This document shows positions 22,695-30,049 of a stretch of 43,675 nucleotides of DNA, piece after piece (position 1 is the first letter of the stretch; every line of letters starts with the position of its first letter). Under the pieces are notes generated by a model that saw nothing but the letters and a program-made list of their open reading frames with translations, did no database searches and was not told the DNA's origin. Origin of the DNA: Cenarchaeum symbiont of Oopsacas minuta (GTDB lineage Archaea; Thermoproteota; Nitrososphaeria; Nitrososphaerales; Nitrosopumilaceae). The translations under genes and the position numbers were made by a program. The stretch spans positions 1 through 43,675 of the forward strand of contig JAJIZT010000005.1 in assembly GCA_029948415.1 (NCBI GenBank), read 5' to 3'.

Positions 22695-23365
22695 TTCCCA
22701 TACCTCTTTACTATTTGGTCTATTCTGACACTCATAGCTTCCATACTTGACGGAGTCACAGAATCATTTATTCCGTGTTTTGTACACAAGTCTCTATAAT
22801 ATTTTGTTTGACTAGCACTTGCAGGCGCTCCTTTTTGCGCACTAGCTGGAGTGGGGGTTGTTTGAAGTTGTTGAATGCCACCAGTTGTTTGTGCCGATTT
22901 GACCACAGCTGCGATTTCAAGTTCTGGTATTTGTTTTCTATATGCATTACGTTCAGCTTTGCTAACTGCTTTGGTTCGGCCAAAAGGATCATGTTTACCG
23001 TCTTTGCTATATCGATCTATAAATGGACTTTCAGCTACGCCCAAAGTCTCAAGACGTGTGTTTATATTACGTACTTTAACTGATGCTTGCCAGCACCACT
23101 CTTTCATATCCTCTAGTCCAAACTTTTCTAATTTTATCTGCGGTTCGCCTATGAACTGCATACTTGATCCACGATCTGCCATTTTGAGTACAGCCCATTT
23201 TACACCTGCGTACGTTATGACGAGTTTGTTTGATTGGGTATGATGATATACTAGAGCTTGCTTTACCTCTTTATCGGCTTCCATTATTTGCTTTTCATCT
23301 ACAATATCATTCGCAAGATAAGCGTCATTAGTATCAACTTTTTCAACTTTATGTGTTTGGCTCAT
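22691..23365 (-). CDS. Candidate ssDNA-annealing/recombination protein
   Basis: A 224-residue protein. Residues about 45-165 contain TYAGVKWAVLKMADRGSSMQ, a W...V.VRN segment, then FGRTKAVSKAERNAYRKQIP. The '(T/S)KAxRNA...IPE' motif recalls phage single-strand annealing or recombination mediator proteins, where a similar segment recurs. A low-complexity linker (about 170-190) joins a short C-terminal helical domain (TKYYRDLCTKHGINDSV). It is the second gene of the early operon, where a recombination or ssDNA-binding factor would suit. The family call is tentative. Confidence 0.45.
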   Translation of the reverse strand: MSQTHKVEKVDTNDAYLANDIVDEKQIMEADKEVKQALVYHHTQSNKLVITYAGVKWAVLKMADRGSSMQFIGEPQIKLEKFGLEDMKEWCWQASVKVRNINTRLETLGVAESPFIDRYSKDGKHDPFGRTKAVSKAERNAYRKQIPELEIAAVVKSAQTTGGIQQLQTTPTPASAQKGAPASASQTKYYRDLCTKHGINDSVTPSSMEAMSVRIDQIVKRYGK

Positions 23366-23369
23366 ACCT

Positions 23370-23522
23370 CTACTCGATCTCCCTTAGCTCCTTTTCGCGT
23401 GTGTCGGCCAGTTTTAACAGGCGGTCTAAAAATACCTGATGGTTCCAACCGAATTTTGCAGCACGTCCAGTAAATCTCGCGAAAGTAACTTCTGGAACGG
23501 CTATTGTTTTTCGTTTTGACAT
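23370..23522 (-). CDS. RHH-like regulator heading the early operon
   Basis: A 50-residue protein: strand KTIAVPEVTFARF followed by two helices (residues about 14-45), the size and layout of a ribbon-helix-helix DNA-binding dimer. ATG 23522 is preferred to an ATG 48 nt upstream because the TATA-like box at 23543-23553 lies 20 nt before it. It is the first gene of a 13.5-kb operon and faces another RHH-like gene; an inverted repeat lies between. It probably regulates its own and the divergent promoter. Confidence 0.65.
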   Translation of the reverse strand: MSKRKTIAVPEVTFARFTGRAAKFGWNHQVFLDRLLKLADTREKELREIE

Positions 23523-23542
23523 ACTGTTATTACAGCCGTGGA

Positions 23543-23553
23543 TTATATATATG
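23543..23553 (-). promoter_or_regulatory. TATA-like box of the early operon
   Basis: Minus-strand CATATATATAA lies 20 nt upstream of ATG 23522, the first gene of the long operon. One of the strongest TATA matches in the window. Confidence 0.65.
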
Positions 23554-23559
23554 TACATA

Positions 23560-23579
23560 ATTGTAGACAATTCTACAAT
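23560..23579. promoter_or_regulatory. Operator-like inverted repeat between divergent RHH genes
   Basis: ATTGTAGA (23560-23567) and TCTACAAT (23572-23579) are perfect 8-bp arms around CAAT. The repeat sits between the two TATA-like boxes (23543-23553 and 23602-23610), just upstream of the minus-strand box, where a bound dimer could influence both promoters. Confidence 0.6.
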
Positions 23580-23601
23580 ATACCGTACTGTACAACATAT
23601 T

Positions 23602-23610
23602 TTTATATAT
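23602..23610 (+). promoter_or_regulatory. TATA-like box of the divergent regulator
   Basis: TTTATATAT lies 18 nt before ATG 23629; no Shine-Dalgarno sequence, so a leaderless transcript is expected. Confidence 0.6.
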
Positions 23611-23628
23611 TAAAGTAATAGAATACCC

Positions 23629-24006
23629 ATGCCAAAAACTGGGTTTACCTCGATTACTGTTCCAAAGATCATTTATGACGACTTTCATTTCAAATATACT
23701 GAACGCAAACAGATTTTAACAAGGCAGGGAATACGCAGTTTTTCAGCATACATTTCTTACATTATTCAATCCTTTAACGATCGGATCGCTTCTACATCAT
23801 CAATAGAACAAGTCGTCAAGGTTGTTTTATTGGAAAAAAATAAAATTGTCTTGTACCATGTTAGAATGAATGACACTTTTACTTTTACAATCATAAAAAA
23901 TAACATGATAAGATGTAATGGTTGTAAAAGTAATAGCTGTTTGCATTGTGGACTTGCACTTGCAGTATCAGAGGTTCTTGATCATATTGGCAACCAAGAG
24001 ATTTAA
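23629..24006 (+). CDS. RHH-like protein with C-terminal Cys cluster, thaumarchaeal type
   Basis: A 125-residue protein. The N-terminus FTSITVPKIIYDDFHFKY, then a linker and SFSAYISYIIQSF, reads as an extended ribbon-helix-helix. A middle strand region follows (VVKVVLLEKNKIVLYHV). The C-terminus CNGCKSNSCLHCGLALAVSEV gives a C..C....C..C site followed by a helix. I associate the RHH plus 'C..C..~~C.H...AL..~EV' arrangement with regulators of Nitrososphaeria. It is transcribed away from the early operon and shares its operator region, so a switch role is likely. Confidence 0.65.
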   Translation: MPKTGFTSITVPKIIYDDFHFKYTERKQILTRQGIRSFSAYISYIIQSFNDRIASTSSIEQVVKVVLLEKNKIVLYHVRMNDTFTFTIIKNNMIRCNGCKSNSCLHCGLALAVSEVLDHIGNQEI

Positions 24007-24385
24007 CACCAGTAATGTTTATGCCAGACGTTATTTGGAAAGTTTGGGGTTTAACCATATTTATTTTCAAAGACATGGTTTGTTTAAAGACGTGTACAGC
24101 GGTTCTGACCATGAAAATTACAAACAAACTGATCTGTGGGGTTTGTATGATGGGTTTGCGTGGCATGGTAAACATTTAATTTTTTTTCAAGTAAAAACAA
24201 ATCACTTTATGTCAAAATTAGAACTAGACGCATGTCGCAAATTCGCTGTAAAACAACCTCATTATTCAATTCAGATCAGAGTAAAATATTACAAAAAAGC
24301 TATAGAGCGTAAACATTGGATAAGCGAACACAAACAAATTTTACCGTTGGGTTTGGTATTGGAATTAAAAAATAAAAAAGAGTGA
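23987..24385 (+). CDS. PD-(D/E)XK-like nuclease with QVK motif
   Basis: A 132-residue protein: RRYLESLGF near the N-terminus, then TDLWGLYDGFAWHGKHLIFF and QVKTNHF. D49 or D55 plus Q68-V69-K70 fit the D...(E/Q)xK catalytic pattern of resolvase/VRR-type nucleases, with Gln in place of Glu as in some active members. TTG 23987 is proposed as start because upstream codons lie inside the previous gene and no ATG is available before the conserved core. Overlap with the regulator is 20 bp, so they share a transcript. DNA-end or junction cleavage is possible. Confidence 0.6.
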   Translation: MATKRFNTSNVYARRYLESLGFNHIYFQRHGLFKDVYSGSDHENYKQTDLWGLYDGFAWHGKHLIFFQVKTNHFMSKLELDACRKFAVKQPHYSIQIRVKYYKKAIERKHWISEHKQILPLGLVLELKNKKE

Positions 24386-24387
24386 TC

Positions 24388-24783
24388 TTACTTTGACTTT
24401 GTTCGAGCATTGCTGATTAGCTGACTTGTACCAATACAGGCTGTGAAAATTAGAAACATTGTGAACAATGTTAATTCTGTTTGCTGGAGTGATGTTGCTA
24501 TTGCGATTGGGATTGAAGTTATTGTCGCAAATAATACTTTGTTTAAGAATAACGTAGGATCAAACTTTGCAGGCAAATGGTTAGCTATGTTTGCTTTTCT
24601 TACTTTGTTCCAAGCCATGAATGCATTGACAAGTCCACCCATGATTCCTATTGCTATTACGGCAATATCAGATGTTCTTAATTCTACTTCAAGTGGAGCT
24701 GTCTCTTGACCATATGCAGTATTCAGCGTTGTTGCTAATCCAATTCCCACTAAAAGCGCTAGTGCGAGATATTTTTTACTCAT
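24388..24783 (-). CDS. Membrane protein with signal-like N-terminus, holin-like
   Basis: A 131-residue protein. An N-terminal hydrophobic segment ending TAYGQ looks like a cleavable signal peptide (residues 1-25). Three further transmembrane segments follow: VIAIGIMGGLVNAF, LFATITSIPIAIA and LFTMFLIFTACIG. It is the last of three adjacent membrane genes at the end of the structural operon, where archaeal-virus release functions could lie. No endolysin is seen nearby, so the holin idea rests on topology and position. Confidence 0.55.
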   Translation of the reverse strand: MSKKYLALALLVGIGLATTLNTAYGQETAPLEVELRTSDIAVIAIGIMGGLVNAFMAWNKVRKANIANHLPAKFDPTLFLNKVLFATITSIPIAIATSLQQTELTLFTMFLIFTACIGTSQLISNARTKSK

Positions 24784-24808
24784 TAGACATTAATGAAAAA
24801 GGCGACTA

Positions 24809-25030
24809 TTAATGCATATCTTTTCTTGCCGAACACACATCGCAATCCCCTTTCATAAAATATCCTAGAACAGTAGATAAAGCTGCCACGAGTGCGATAA
24901 AGAGATTACCATCCGCCGAACCATCGTGCAAAAATATCCAAACATAAAGCATAGCTAGAACGATTGAACCTGCTACTAGAATGCCAAGCCAATTAGTAGC
25001 TCGGTTTTTAGTAAGCCAAATGCTACCCAT
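24809..25030 (-). CDS. Two-span membrane protein, holin-like
   Basis: A 73-residue protein with two transmembrane helices (LGILVAGSIVLAMLYVWIF and LFIALVAALSTVLGYFM) separated by a short acidic loop, and a cysteine pair (CDVC) at the C-terminus. Small two-helix proteins of this kind are typical holins in phages; in archaeal viruses this is not established. It overlaps the upstream gene by 8 bp. Confidence 0.55.
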   Translation of the reverse strand: MGSIWLTKNRATNWLGILVAGSIVLAMLYVWIFLHDGSADGNLFIALVAALSTVLGYFMKGDCDVCSARKDMH

Positions 25031-25280
25031 CTTTTTTGTCTCCGTTTAGAGCCTGACGCACTATGTTTTCTTTACGAGCTTTAAAGTCAGAATGTAAATG
25101 CCGAGTTATGCTGTCATCATACATTGCACTTTGTATTATGGCCTGCTTTAGTTTATAGATATTCTTTGAATTACGCTCTTGGTTTGTTACGATCTTCCAA
25201 AGACCGCCTAAAATGATCGGTACGAGTGATCCAAGTATGACTAAAACTGCACCGTGAAATGTCGCAGGTTCTTCTAACAT
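25023..25280 (-). CDS. Single-span membrane protein
   Basis: An 85-residue protein: one transmembrane helix (AVLVILGSLVPIILGGLW, about residues 10-27) and a basic, helical cytoplasmic tail. ATG 25280 is chosen over the ORF start at 25343, which would overlap the upstream gene, because a TATA-like TTTTTAAATA lies 20 nt before it. This makes the three membrane genes a separate unit. Confidence 0.55.
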   Translation of the reverse strand: MLEEPATFHGAVLVILGSLVPIILGGLWKIVTNQERNSKNIYKLKQAIIQSAMYDDSITRHLHSDFKARKENIVRQALNGDKKDG

Positions 25281-25300
25281 AATTATCGTATGAAATAAAG

Positions 25301-25310
25301 TATTTAAAAA
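25301..25310 (-). promoter_or_regulatory. TATA-like box for the membrane-protein genes
   Basis: Minus-strand TTTTTAAATA, nearly the same as the box at 8311-8320, lies 20 nt upstream of ATG 25280. It suggests timing separate from the tail genes upstream. Confidence 0.55.
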
Positions 25311-25314
25311 TATG

Positions 25315-26178
25315 CTAATAGCCTGCTTCTGGTACAATTCCACGTGCCGTGCTGTCCTGACCTTGCTTGGTGGCTCTTATCTCATCTCGTATCTCAAGAC
25401 TACTGCGTATGCCATATCCATCTCCAGGTATGTATTGTCCGGGCCCACCTGTTACGTATGGATTAAGTCCAAGTACTCGCAATTTAATATCCTCTTCTGT
25501 AAGTGCAGCACGGGTTTTATTTTCAAAGTCTAACGTCCAATCACGATTAAGCGGTAATCCTTTACGTGATAAAATCTCTATGCCCTCTGCTGCGAATTTA
25601 GGAGCTGTTAAAACCATTGTTACAATAGCTCCTGCGATCGCTCCATGAGGACCTGCTTTTGATAACACATTCAAGACTTTACGTTCTATACCGCCTGCTG
25701 GATTATTAGCAAGTGTTGAGAGATTGTTCAAGGCAGTTTTATCAAATATGTTTTTAAGGTTTTGAAGCCTCTCTTTTTGTTCTCCCAACTCTCGCTTCAA
25801 CTCGTCAATGATATTCTCATGTACTAGAGGAGTATTACTTGTCTTGTCCTTTGTATTAGAATTTCTAGCACGTCTGCCCTCTGATCTGCGTTTTAAAATA
25901 GAAGCAGATCCGCTTTCACTCGGCCACCAATCCGTCGCATTTTCGCCAAACGGCGACAAACCTTGAGCTCTTACTTTTTCTGTTTGTTTTCTTTCTTCTT
26001 TGCGTAATGCATTCCGAGCTTGATTTGCATTTGTTCGTATTGGCGTTGTTCCAGGCTCTATACGAGGTTGCGATTTTTCAAACCCTTTAGACGATGCTTT
26101 ACCAGTTTGTTTTTTTTCAGATGGGGCGCGTAACGTAATGTCTATTTTCAAACCCATACTAATTTGATCGTCAGCCAT
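25315..26178 (-). CDS. Short tape-measure-like tail protein
   Basis: A 287-residue protein. The N-terminal 130 residues are basic, polar and probably disordered. A coiled coil follows (ENIIDELKRELGEQKERLQN), then a hydrophobic segment (AGAIVTMVLTAPKF, about 195-208) and a Gly-rich C-terminus. It sits where a tape measure is expected, after the gp10-like and tube genes. At about 0.15 nm per residue it would set a tail near 43 nm. The call rests on position, helix content and the hydrophobic segment. ATG 26178 overlaps the upstream stop by 8 bp. Confidence 0.45.
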   Translation of the reverse strand: MADDQISMGLKIDITLRAPSEKKQTGKASSKGFEKSQPRIEPGTTPIRTNANQARNALRKEERKQTEKVRAQGLSPFGENATDWWPSESGSASILKRRSEGRRARNSNTKDKTSNTPLVHENIIDELKRELGEQKERLQNLKNIFDKTALNNLSTLANNPAGGIERKVLNVLSKAGPHGAIAGAIVTMVLTAPKFAAEGIEILSRKGLPLNRDWTLDFENKTRAALTEEDIKLRVLGLNPYVTGGPGQYIPGDGYGIRSSLEIRDEIRATKQGQDSTARGIVPEAGY

Positions 26179-26695
26179 TTGATGCAACCTCTGCATTTCC
26201 AGCTGAATTTACGTATTGCTTTACTTCGTTTGCTATACGTTTCCTTAGTGCTTTTATGCCGATTTTATATCCTCGTGTCATAGCTAGATGTGCTTTAGTT
26301 CCAGGGTGATCTACATGTTTTGCGAATATCCAAAAACTGAGTTTTGCAGGAGCTTTGCCACTTGCGCGTATGCCTCGCTTCTTTCCTTTCCCACGACCCA
26401 CTTTAACAGCACTAATTGTGTTTTCTTTCCATGCTAATCTAGTAGCTTTTACTGGATCAATTCCATGAGGCTTTGTGCCAAATTCAAACCATAGTGCAAG
26501 TGGTTTATTTTTAGAATTAGTATAGTTGTTGATGAAGCGTATTTGTAAACCCTCGCCTACTCGTTTTATTCCATCAATAAACCCACGAGGTAAATTTGCA
26601 TTATCTGCCATAGAACGCATTTCAATTAATATGGTTTCATCTGACCATACACCTAGATTTTTTATGACATGTGCCTTTATTTCATCTGTGTTCAT
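26171..26695 (-). CDS. HK97 gp10-like neck/tail-completion protein
   Basis: A 174-residue protein with ALWFEFGTKPHGI (about 67-79) and HVDHPGTKAHLAM (about 126-138). This 'FGT.....HPGTKA..F' pattern is the hallmark of HK97-gp10-type proteins that join head to tail. It lies between the tail tube and tape-measure candidate. A very basic segment (KVGRGKGKKRGIR) separates the two motifs. Start ATG 26695, two bases after the upstream stop. Confidence 0.7.
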   Translation of the reverse strand: MNTDEIKAHVIKNLGVWSDETILIEMRSMADNANLPRGFIDGIKRVGEGLQIRFINNYTNSKNKPLALWFEFGTKPHGIDPVKATRLAWKENTISAVKVGRGKGKKRGIRASGKAPAKLSFWIFAKHVDHPGTKAHLAMTRGYKIGIKALRKRIANEVKQYVNSAGNAEVASNG

Positions 26696-26697
26696 AA

Positions 26698-27162
26698 TTA
26701 GGCATCTACTATTATTGTAGGTAATCCTATTACACGCAAAAATAACTCATATGCAACTTCCTCCCCTTGTGCGTTGAAACCTCTGTCGGTTCGTAATCTA
26801 GGCAGATACCCTTGACCTGTTACAGTTACGTCTTTACCTGCGTCATCTTTGTAAATAATTTGCCAATATATCGTAGGTAAAACGTTGTTTGCATCACGAG
26901 TGTTTTTGAGTTTAAGATCAGATGCTAAATCTCTTGTTATCGTTACGGCAAATTCAATCATTCCATCTGGCGAGCCATAATGATAAGCATGACCGTTTTG
27001 ATAGTTTTGCCTAGTCTCTGGGTGATCTTGATCAGTTCCTAGACGTCTCATGCGAACAAAATCTGTAAATGTTCCAGTAGGCGAATTGCCCACACGCCAA
27101 GCTATACGTGCATTTTGAGCTTGCATGAGGCTAAGTATTGGATCGCCAAAAGTTGCTGACAC
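26698..27162 (-). CDS. Probable major tail tube protein
   Basis: A 154-residue beta-rich protein with the size and strand pattern of a tail-tube protein (MIEFAVTITRDLASDLK; PTIYWQIIYKDDAGKDVTVT). It stands between a terminator-like gene and the gp10-like gene. GTG 27162 is the start: an upstream ATG meets a stop at once. A TATA-like TTTTATTTA at 27184-27192 lies 21 nt upstream, giving this gene its own leaderless promoter, as an abundant structural protein might need. Confidence 0.55.
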   Translation of the reverse strand: MSATFGDPILSLMQAQNARIAWRVGNSPTGTFTDFVRMRRLGTDQDHPETRQNYQNGHAYHYGSPDGMIEFAVTITRDLASDLKLKNTRDANNVLPTIYWQIIYKDDAGKDVTVTGQGYLPRLRTDRGFNAQGEEVAYELFLRVIGLPTIIVDA

Positions 27163-27183
27163 GTATTTGATTTACATTATCGC

Positions 27184-27192
27184 TAAATAAAA
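27184..27192 (-). promoter_or_regulatory. TATA-like box for the tail-tube gene
   Basis: TTTTATTTA on the minus strand, 21 nt before GTG 27162, in the 30-bp gap between two tail genes. Confidence 0.45.
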
Positions 27193-27684
27193 CTATCGTG
27201 AGTATATAATAGCCCGTAGTGGAATATTGACCGCAGCTGTCAGATTATCATTACGTTCTGTGTTATATCTAATTGGTTCTAAAACAATAGAATTCGATAC
27301 TTTGGGGTCGGATCGATCCGTCGGCTTGCGTAATTGCATGTTATTCGCTAAAATGTTGTTTACGATTGAGACTATTGTGTATTGTTGTTTTTGCACGTCT
27401 TCGGGTCTATGATTTGTACTGCATACTATAACGGTATGAAAAACAGACGGGATTTTTTGTGGTGGCATGATCTCATTTGTTCCAACTCCTGCATTTGTCC
27501 TCAAACCTTGTAACTCAGCTCCCATTTTAACAAATATTGCAGGCGTAATTGACACCTGATATTCATTTACTGCAAGAGCTCCAAAACGCCATGATTTGAT
27601 AATTGCCTTTAATTTATCATCATGTTGATAAATTTCTAACAGTCGTTCAAGTATTACACCATAATCAGGATTGTTAAAACTCAT
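27193..27684 (-). CDS. Tail terminator/neck-like protein
   Basis: A 163-residue alpha/beta protein. Helix LERLLEIYQHDDKLKAIIKS, strand ITPAIFVKMGAEL, VFHTVIVCST, helix QKQQYTIVSIVNNIL and a final strand together resemble the tail-terminator fold of long-tailed phages. The place just upstream of the tube gene supports it. ATGA-coupled to the adhesion-like protein upstream. Confidence 0.5.
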   Translation of the reverse strand: MSFNNPDYGVILERLLEIYQHDDKLKAIIKSWRFGALAVNEYQVSITPAIFVKMGAELQGLRTNAGVGTNEIMPPQKIPSVFHTVIVCSTNHRPEDVQKQQYTIVSIVNNILANNMQLRKPTDRSDPKVSNSIVLEPIRYNTERNDNLTAAVNIPLRAIIYSR

Positions 27685-28652
27685 TTTACAAATACCTGAC
27701 TAGAATTAACACTTTCCAAATTACTTTGATCCTTGTATATCGTGTTGGTTCGATAAGACCATGTGCCGTATTTGTCTAGAATACCTGTGTTGTCATGAAA
27801 AACAACACTTCCTCCTGTCAAATCTGTAAACGCAGTGCCTGATATGACTATTTCATGTACTCTGAATGTCTTGCTTGATAAAAGTCTAAAATGATCAAAA
27901 GTGCGAGCAATATCATTTATTTCCAAAGTGATTATTCCTGCTCCTGCCTCTATGCTTCCTGTATGAATTGTAAGCCATGCGTTATCAACATATACTTGAA
28001 CTCTTATCTCTGAATTTGCTTCATTATTTGGATCAGAGATAATGACACGCTGTACTGTTTTAATACCTACAGATTCTAAAAACCATGTACCTTGTGTCAC
28101 AGACACGTCGGTTTCTATTTTGCTGTCAAAAGGAAAGATTGCGGGTTCTGATATTATAGCACTAGTCCAATCTTTCATTTGTACAAGATCATTATTTTCT
28201 ATTGAAACTCCACCTAGATTTATACCAAAACCATTTGTAGTATCCAAGACGTTTATGTGGAGTTCATCAAATTCAAAATTTAAAGGAACCGTGCAAGTTT
28301 GACTTTCTTGATCATAAACTGCAACTTCTGTACCTTGTAGAACACTATTTTTATAAAAATCAATAGTTAGATCGGGTTCGGCGGCACCTCTGACATAAAA
28401 TATGACTTTATGATTTGTATTAGATTCTTGAACTACATCACGTTTTAAGATTAGAGATTTACCTTTATCAATACTTACGTATGTGAAAGGTCTGTCTATT
28501 CCAGGAACTTGTAAAAAGGCAGTTGCATACCCATAATTATATGGAAGTACACCAGGAGTTGCCGCTGCACTATAAAACCCTGCTACTCTTGCTGTATTAG
28601 TGCCTTTATTTCTAATTACAATTCTGTTGATATAAATTTGATCTTCAGTCAT
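27681..28652 (-). CDS. Beta-sandwich tail/adhesion protein
   Basis: A 323-residue beta-rich protein. The C-terminal part (about 185-290) with VGIKTVQRVIISDPN, IRVQVYVDNAWLTIHTG, and DHFRLLSSKTFRVHEIVISG resembles a discoidin-like (F5/8 C) carbohydrate-binding domain. An N-terminal part with YINRIVIRNKGTNTARVAGF has a similar strand pattern, so there may be two sandwiches. It likely binds a host surface glycan or decorates the tail. ATG 28652 is used (the codon before it is TTG). Confidence 0.5.
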   Translation of the reverse strand: MTEDQIYINRIVIRNKGTNTARVAGFYSAAATPGVLPYNYGYATAFLQVPGIDRPFTYVSIDKGKSLILKRDVVQESNTNHKVIFYVRGAAEPDLTIDFYKNSVLQGTEVAVYDQESQTCTVPLNFEFDELHINVLDTTNGFGINLGGVSIENNDLVQMKDWTSAIISEPAIFPFDSKIETDVSVTQGTWFLESVGIKTVQRVIISDPNNEANSEIRVQVYVDNAWLTIHTGSIEAGAGIITLEINDIARTFDHFRLLSSKTFRVHEIVISGTAFTDLTGGSVVFHDNTGILDKYGTWSYRTNTIYKDQSNLESVNSSQVFVK

Positions 28653-29190
28653 CAATGATATAATTAATTCCTCGAACTGGGTTTGAAAATGGTACTGTGC
28701 GTACTATATTCACTCCCCGTTGATCATATAAAACTAGTTCAAAAACTCCCTCAACTGCCTCGTTGAAAAATATAACAAACCCTCCTATAACGTCTCCAGA
28801 GGTAGACCTATTCAACTCTAATTCAACACCTCCAGCAACTTCTATGTAACTGTCAAGGCTACCAATATTAACTGGACTAGAATTTATTTCATTCCTATGC
28901 CCATCTCTCTCTGTTCCATCATTGCCGTCATTGATATTTGTGTCATCTATAGGAGGCTCTTGATCTATTCTTACGCCTTTCAAATTTACAAGCCCTGCTT
29001 TTGGAATATACGTTGCAGTATATTTTTTTTCTACTCCTTGAGGATCACGGAATATCATTTTTACAGCAGAGTAGCCTATAAAACTTTGATCCTGTATTGT
29101 TGTTGTACCATCGGGATTTGTTATCTTTTCAGATGGTCTTACTGTAAAGACATTTCCTTTCTGACCTTTTGGGATAATTTCAAGAGTCAT
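28645..29190 (-). CDS. Baseplate/fibre adaptor (BppU-N-like)
   Basis: A 181-residue protein. The N-terminus LEIIPKGQKGNVFTVRPSEKI....YSAVKMIFRDPQGVEKKYTA resembles the N-terminal beta domain of phage baseplate upper proteins (BppU), which join fibres to the tail. An acidic Asn/Asp loop (DDTNINDGNDGTERDGH) interrupts it. The family match is an impression. It overlaps the discoidin-like gene by 8 bp. Confidence 0.4.
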   Translation of the reverse strand: MTLEIIPKGQKGNVFTVRPSEKITNPDGTTTIQDQSFIGYSAVKMIFRDPQGVEKKYTATYIPKAGLVNLKGVRIDQEPPIDDTNINDGNDGTERDGHRNEINSSPVNIGSLDSYIEVAGGVELELNRSTSGDVIGGFVIFFNEAVEGVFELVLYDQRGVNIVRTVPFSNPVRGINYIIDD

Positions 29191-29197
29191 CTTTGTT

Positions 29198-30049
29198 TTA
29201 CACCAATCCTTTTTTATTTATTCCATTCTGATTTTTAAGAGTTTTGCCAATTTTACGCTTTACGTCAAGGATTGATGTTTTTTCATCATTTACGAGGACG
29301 TTATTTGAAACTGTATTTTCAACAATCACGCTAGTTTTTTTTGCTTTGTTTACGTCTAGAATAGATGATCTTTGCTTTGATGTTTGCGTTTTAATTTGTG
29401 AGGTATGTACAACAGACCCAATAGAGCCTAATTTATCTTGACTTTCTTGTCTAGACGCTACCTTGTCTTGTACTATTAGACTTGTTATAAAATGGGAACG
29501 TTCTACTAGTATTTTGTATGCTGAATTTAACCCAAGTGATATTTTTGCCTTTAACATGTATGCAGAATGGACAGATTTTGTAACCTTTGTCTTTATTCCA
29601 AAGGCAGAATTTAGAGAGTTTGAAATCGTAATTTGTATTTTATACGCCATGTTTTTGTTTGAAACTGTCTCTTGCTGTATTGAGTATGCAGACTCTAGCC
29701 TTTTTGCAGTAATCGCCTTTACAGGATATGCTGAATTTAGTGCGTTTAGAATTATTTTTTTTACTTGAAAAGCCCCATTTTTGCTGAAATTAATTCTAGT
29801 CCGTATGCTGTATGCTGATCTAATATCATTAGAGATCAAGGCTTTTACAGTAAACGCAGAGTTCAAAGAGCTTTGCATTTCATTTTGTATAGAATGTGCA
29901 GAGTCCATAAATTTTACCACTTGGGGTTTTACAGCAAAAGCAGAATTTAAAGCAAAAAACACTTGTCTGACATTATCTGAAAACCAACCGCCAAAGAAAA
30001 TAGAATCATCGTTATTAAAATGTCCTTTAAAGAAATTAAAATCTGTCAA
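29198..30049 (-). CDS. Tail protein with eleven 14-residue repeats
   Basis: A 283-residue protein. After about 34 residues (with FFGGWFSDNVRQVFFA) there are eleven consecutive 14-residue units, residues 35-188, consensus NSA(F/Y)xVKxxIxxxL. A polar, Ser/Thr/Lys-rich tail of about 95 residues follows, containing two SILDV motifs. The regular hydrophobic spacing suggests a solenoid or triple-beta stalk. TTG 30049 overlaps the stop of the giant neighbour (TTGA). Position among adhesion genes suggests a fibre shaft. I do not recognise the repeat. Confidence 0.65.
   Translation of the reverse strand: MTDFNFFKGHFNNDDSIFFGGWFSDNVRQVFFALNSAFAVKPQVVKFMDSAHSIQNEMQSSLNSAFTVKALISNDIRSAYSIRTRINFSKNGAFQVKKIILNALNSAYPVKAITAKRLESAYSIQQETVSNKNMAYKIQITISNSLNSAFGIKTKVTKSVHSAYMLKAKISLGLNSAYKILVERSHFITSLIVQDKVASRQESQDKLGSIGSVVHTSQIKTQTSKQRSSILDVNKAKKTSVIVENTVSNNVLVNDEKTSILDVKRKIGKTLKNQNGINKKGLV
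29486..29947 (-). repeat. Eleven 42-bp coding repeats (14 residues each)
   Basis: Eleven in-frame 42-bp units encode the (N/D/R/H/E)SA(F/Y/H)x(V/I)K units. DNA identity between units is low compared with the protein pattern, unlike the recent 39-bp repeats at 10897-11364, so this array is older. Confidence 0.8.

Noticed and set aside
25023-25343. Longer start of the single-span membrane protein at 25343.
   Set aside because: It would overlap the tape-measure candidate, and the TATA-like box at 25301-25310 would fall inside the coding region; ATG 25280 fits the promoter spacing.
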